DNA of 9,581 bases, from positions 1 to 9,581 of the forward strand of contig JAQBNQ010000390.1 of NCBI GenBank assembly GCA_028288545.1, in the 5' to 3' direction. This stretch comes from Bacteroidota bacterium. Its GTDB lineage: Bacteria > Bacteroidota > Bacteroidia > Chitinophagales > LD1. Made by a program: the position numbers and the translations under genes. Within the stretch, counting starts at the first letter, position 1. Every line of letters begins with the position of its first letter. Positions 7,644 to 9,581 of this stretch are shown one piece after another. The notes under the pieces were generated by a model. The model ran no database searches, had not been told where the DNA came from, and saw only the letters and a list, made by a program, of their open reading frames with translations.

Positions 7644-8317
7644 AATTATCTCTTGTAGTTCCGGCTTTTAATGAGGAAAAAAATCTTGACCCGCTGTACA
7701 CCGAAATTGTGAACGCGCTTTTGCCCCTCAAAGAGGAGTACGAAATCGTTTTTGTAAATGATGGGTCAACCGATGATACCCTGAATGTTTTGAATGGATT
7801 AAAAGCAGGCGACAAAAGGATTAATGTTATTGATCTTAGAATTAACTCGGGACAAAGTTTTGCAACTATGGAGGGATTTAAAGCGGCTAAAGGAGAATTT
7901 ATTGTATTGCTTGATGCAGACAGGCAAAATGATCCTGCTGATATTCCCAAAATGATGGCGTTGCTAAACAGTGAATACGAAGGTGTTTGCGGTTGGCGCA
8001 AAAACCGTAAGGATAAGCAGGTATTTGTTGTAAGCTCCAGGATTGCCAATTTTCTGATCCGGTCATTTTTTGGACTTAGGGTGCATGATTCCGGTTGTAG
8101 TTTGCGGGTTGTAAAGGCCCAATACTTAAAGGACATTAATTATTTTAAGAATTTTCATCGTTATGTGCCTATTATCCTTCATTTAAAAAAGGTGAATTTG
8201 CGTGAAATGCAGGTGAATCATCGCTGGCGTAGTGAAGGCGAAAGCAAATACAGTATTTTTAAGTCAGTTAAAGTGCTTAAGGAATTATTTTACCTGCGCT
8301 TTGTTTACAAGCCTTAA
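7640..8317 (+). CDS. GT2 glycosyltransferase, polyprenyl-phosphate-sugar synthase (DPM1/ArnC)-like
   Basis: A 225-residue GT-A fold family 2 glycosyltransferase. Visible motifs are VVPAFNEE (6-13), VNDGSTDDT (39-47, nucleotide-binding Asp41), LLDADRQNDPADIP (90-103, the DxD; relatives usually read DADLQ), GWR (118-120), DSGCSLRV (150-157), HRYVP (173-177) and GESKYS (200-205). These are typical of enzymes that move a sugar from a nucleotide donor to dolichyl- or undecaprenyl-phosphate on the cytoplasmic membrane face. The protein ends at LRFVYKP, where ArnC-like relatives usually go on into a two-helix membrane hairpin, so this is a short, soluble or peripheral version. The start overlaps the amidotransferase stop (ATGA, 7640-7643) with no Shine-Dalgarno, implying coupled translation. 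The stop TAA (8315-8317) overlaps the stop of the convergent membrane-protein gene. Confidence 0.9.
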   Translation: MKLSLVVPAFNEEKNLDPLYTEIVNALLPLKEEYEIVFVNDGSTDDTLNVLNGLKAGDKRINVIDLRINSGQSFATMEGFKAAKGEFIVLLDADRQNDPADIPKMMALLNSEYEGVCGWRKNRKDKQVFVVSSRIANFLIRSFFGLRVHDSGCSLRVVKAQYLKDINYFKNFHRYVPIILHLKKVNLREMQVNHRWRSEGESKYSIFKSVKVLKELFYLRFVYKP

Positions 8318-9581
8318 TGGCGGATGGAATAAATCCGGAATGACCCTACAGAAAAGACCGAATCGAAACCCGGTCCACTCGATTGCAATTGCTGCTGCAC
8401 ACGGGGTAAATGAAAAACAGAATCCATTTCCAACCCTGTTTGATAAACCATGAATTTGTAATCTGGCTTAAGGCTCAATTGAAAAAAAACGGTGTCTGAA
8501 AATTCGCGGTAATTTTCAAATTTTTTCATACCGGGGTAAGGTGGGAAATAAAGTTCGTTGCTATAGGTATTGGTAAGTAATCTGAACCCGGAAAATTCGG
8601 TACCGGAAGAGTTAAATAGTATTTGTTCGCCCGGTTTTTTGTGATTTTTAATCCATTCAGCCGCTTTTAAAATTCCATTTGGAGAATAGGGTTGGTATTT
8701 TAAAACATTATACTGTTTGTTTAGCCCGGGAAGTGAAACGCACAACAGCAAAAAAAACAAGGTTGCCCTTATAAACACACCCGGGGGGATTAACCGGCTT
8801 ATACTTAGCGCAGCAAAAGGCAACATCAAAAACAAACCGGTGGAAAAATAACGAAAAGAAGGCTCGTTGCTGCAAGTCAGTATTTTCCAGGCTATCATGC
8901 CCAGTAATAAAACAGATAAGGATAGCCAGGGCAACTCGGTTTTTTTCTTAATCCCTATCCACACCCCATACATCGATAAAATTAAAAGCCACGTTGGCAC
9001 AGGCTGATCCCAGGTTAGGCCCGTGAGAATATGATGAAATACATCTTTAATAACCTCATAGTTGTGTTTTACTTCAAGGTTGCTAATGGTAAGACCGTAT
9101 ACGGGATAGCCCGTACTTGCCAGGCTTATAAAAATATAAAGAATGATGGTAATGGCATTCATTGCCGCAAAGCCAACAAGTCGTCTTGGGTTTTTTTCGT
9201 AGTAAAACAGGCTGAAAGAAAGGAAAGCAGAAACGATCCAGCCTTCAAACCTTAACATGTTGCAGCAGTTTAAAAAAACCGAACACAGAACAAGAAACAG
9301 CAGCCGTCGGCTTTCAACAAATTTGTAAAAAAACAGTAGCGCGCAAAAAACAAAAAAGATAAAGGGCACTTCTGTCATTGTTATTACAGAATACTTTAGA
9401 TGAAATTCGTTTACGGATAACAACAAACACGATATAAGTGCTATCTCAGGGCTAAATCTTTTTTTAACGAGAAGAAAAAGGACCGGAAAGGTAAGAATGG
9501 ATAAAGCTGTGGTAATTATCCTGCCCGCTTCAGTTATGCTAAAGCCGAAAAGAGATGGAAGCATTAAAAGGTAAAAGTGGA
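8314..9581 (-). CDS. GT39/ArnT-like polytopic membrane glycosyltransferase, N-terminus cut by window edge
   Basis: The frame stays open to the right edge. The ATG at 9562-9564 is unlikely to be the true start, because the frame continues upstream as HFYLLMLPSLFG, which looks like the loop following the first catalytic loop in PMT_2/ArnT-type GT-C enzymes. The N-terminal membrane segment and the acidic catalytic loop are therefore outside the window. Counting from that ATG, about ten hydrophobic segments lie between residues 13 and 283, and a soluble C-terminal domain spans about 285-416. MTEVPFIFF (63-71), LRFEGW (104-109) and FRYFSTGLFLMLPF (237-250) resemble conserved positions of this superfamily. 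Such enzymes use polyprenyl-phosphate sugars on the extracytoplasmic face to modify lipids, glycans or proteins. The assignment rests on topology and weak motifs. It converges on the GT2 gene, whose family can make such donors, with both stops in TTAA at 8314-8317. Confidence 0.72.
   Translation of the reverse strand, partial: HFYLLMLPSLFGFSITEAGRIITTALSILTFPVLFLLVKKRFSPEIALISCLLLSVNEFHLKYSVITMTEVPFIFFVFCALLFFYKFVESRRLLFLVLCSVFLNCCNMLRFEGWIVSAFLSFSLFYYEKNPRRLVGFAAMNAITIILYIFISLASTGYPVYGLTISNLEVKHNYEVIKDVFHHILTGLTWDQPVPTWLLILSMYGVWIGIKKKTELPWLSLSVLLLGMIAWKILTCSNEPSFRYFSTGLFLMLPFAALSISRLIPPGVFIRATLFFLLLCVSLPGLNKQYNVLKYQPYSPNGILKAAEWIKNHKKPGEQILFNSSGTEFSGFRLLTNTYSNELYFPPYPGMKKFENYREFSDTVFFQLSLKPDYKFMVYQTGLEMDSVFHLPRVQQQLQSSGPGFDSVFSVGSFRIYSIRH

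Noticed and set aside
7600..8136. 178-codon minus-strand open frame across the end of the amidotransferase gene and most of the GT2 gene
   Set aside because: It is antisense to the GT2 catalytic motifs, has no family signature and spans two well-supported genes.
8232..8453. 73-codon plus-strand open frame spanning the convergent junction after the GT2 gene
   Set aside because: It overlaps two real genes in other frames and does not restore the expected GT2 membrane hairpin, so it is neither a frameshifted tail nor a credible small gene.

Overview
The window is a densely packed stretch of a bacterial glycan- or small-molecule-modification locus. It holds eight protein genes, two of them cut by the window edges. 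I see no RNA genes, insertion sequences, CRISPR arrays or long repeats. Bacteroidota is the likely phylum. The DNA is moderately AT-rich. None of the starts I checked has a convincing Shine-Dalgarno sequence, and some are preceded only by A/T-rich DNA. The protein families and their style also fit that phylum. This is an inference, because there is no taxonomic marker gene here.

Layout, left to right. (1) A 5'-truncated carbon-nitrogen hydrolase (nitrilase fold) overlaps by 4 bp (ATGA) a full-length NodU/CmcH/TobZ-type carbamoyltransferase; both are on +. (2) On -, a lone membrane-anchored SGNH hydrolase with TPR-like repeats between its catalytic blocks. It converges on the carbamoyltransferase (14-bp gap) and diverges from the next gene (64-bp gap). 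(3) A tight + strand run: class I SAM-methyltransferase-like protein, a second membrane-anchored SGNH protein (TTG start), asparagine-synthetase-type amidotransferase, and a polyprenyl-phosphate-sugar-synthase-like GT2 glycosyltransferase. The intergenic gaps are 2 bp, 3 bp and a 4-bp ATGA overlap, so one transcript is likely. (4) On -, a polytopic GT39/ArnT-like membrane protein runs off the right edge. It converges on the GT2 gene so tightly that both stop codons lie in one TTAA.

How the genes may work together (inference): the GT2/GT-C pair resembles a lipid-phosphate-sugar donor synthase and a membrane transferase that uses such donors. The carbamoyltransferase, methyltransferase, amidotransferase, CN hydrolase and two surface-facing SGNH proteins look like decorating or editing enzymes (carbamoyl, methyl, amide and ester groups). 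Together they suggest a decorated surface polysaccharide, glycolipid or glycoprotein. No polymerase, flippase, Wzz or sugar-nucleotide pathway gene is inside the window, so the product cannot be named.

Most noteworthy sequence details: the asparagine-synthetase-like protein has Phe where a glutamine-positioning Glu is expected; the second SGNH protein lacks the usual Asp of the terminal D-x-H motif; and the GT2 protein stops where relatives usually continue into a membrane hairpin, exactly at the shared TTAA.
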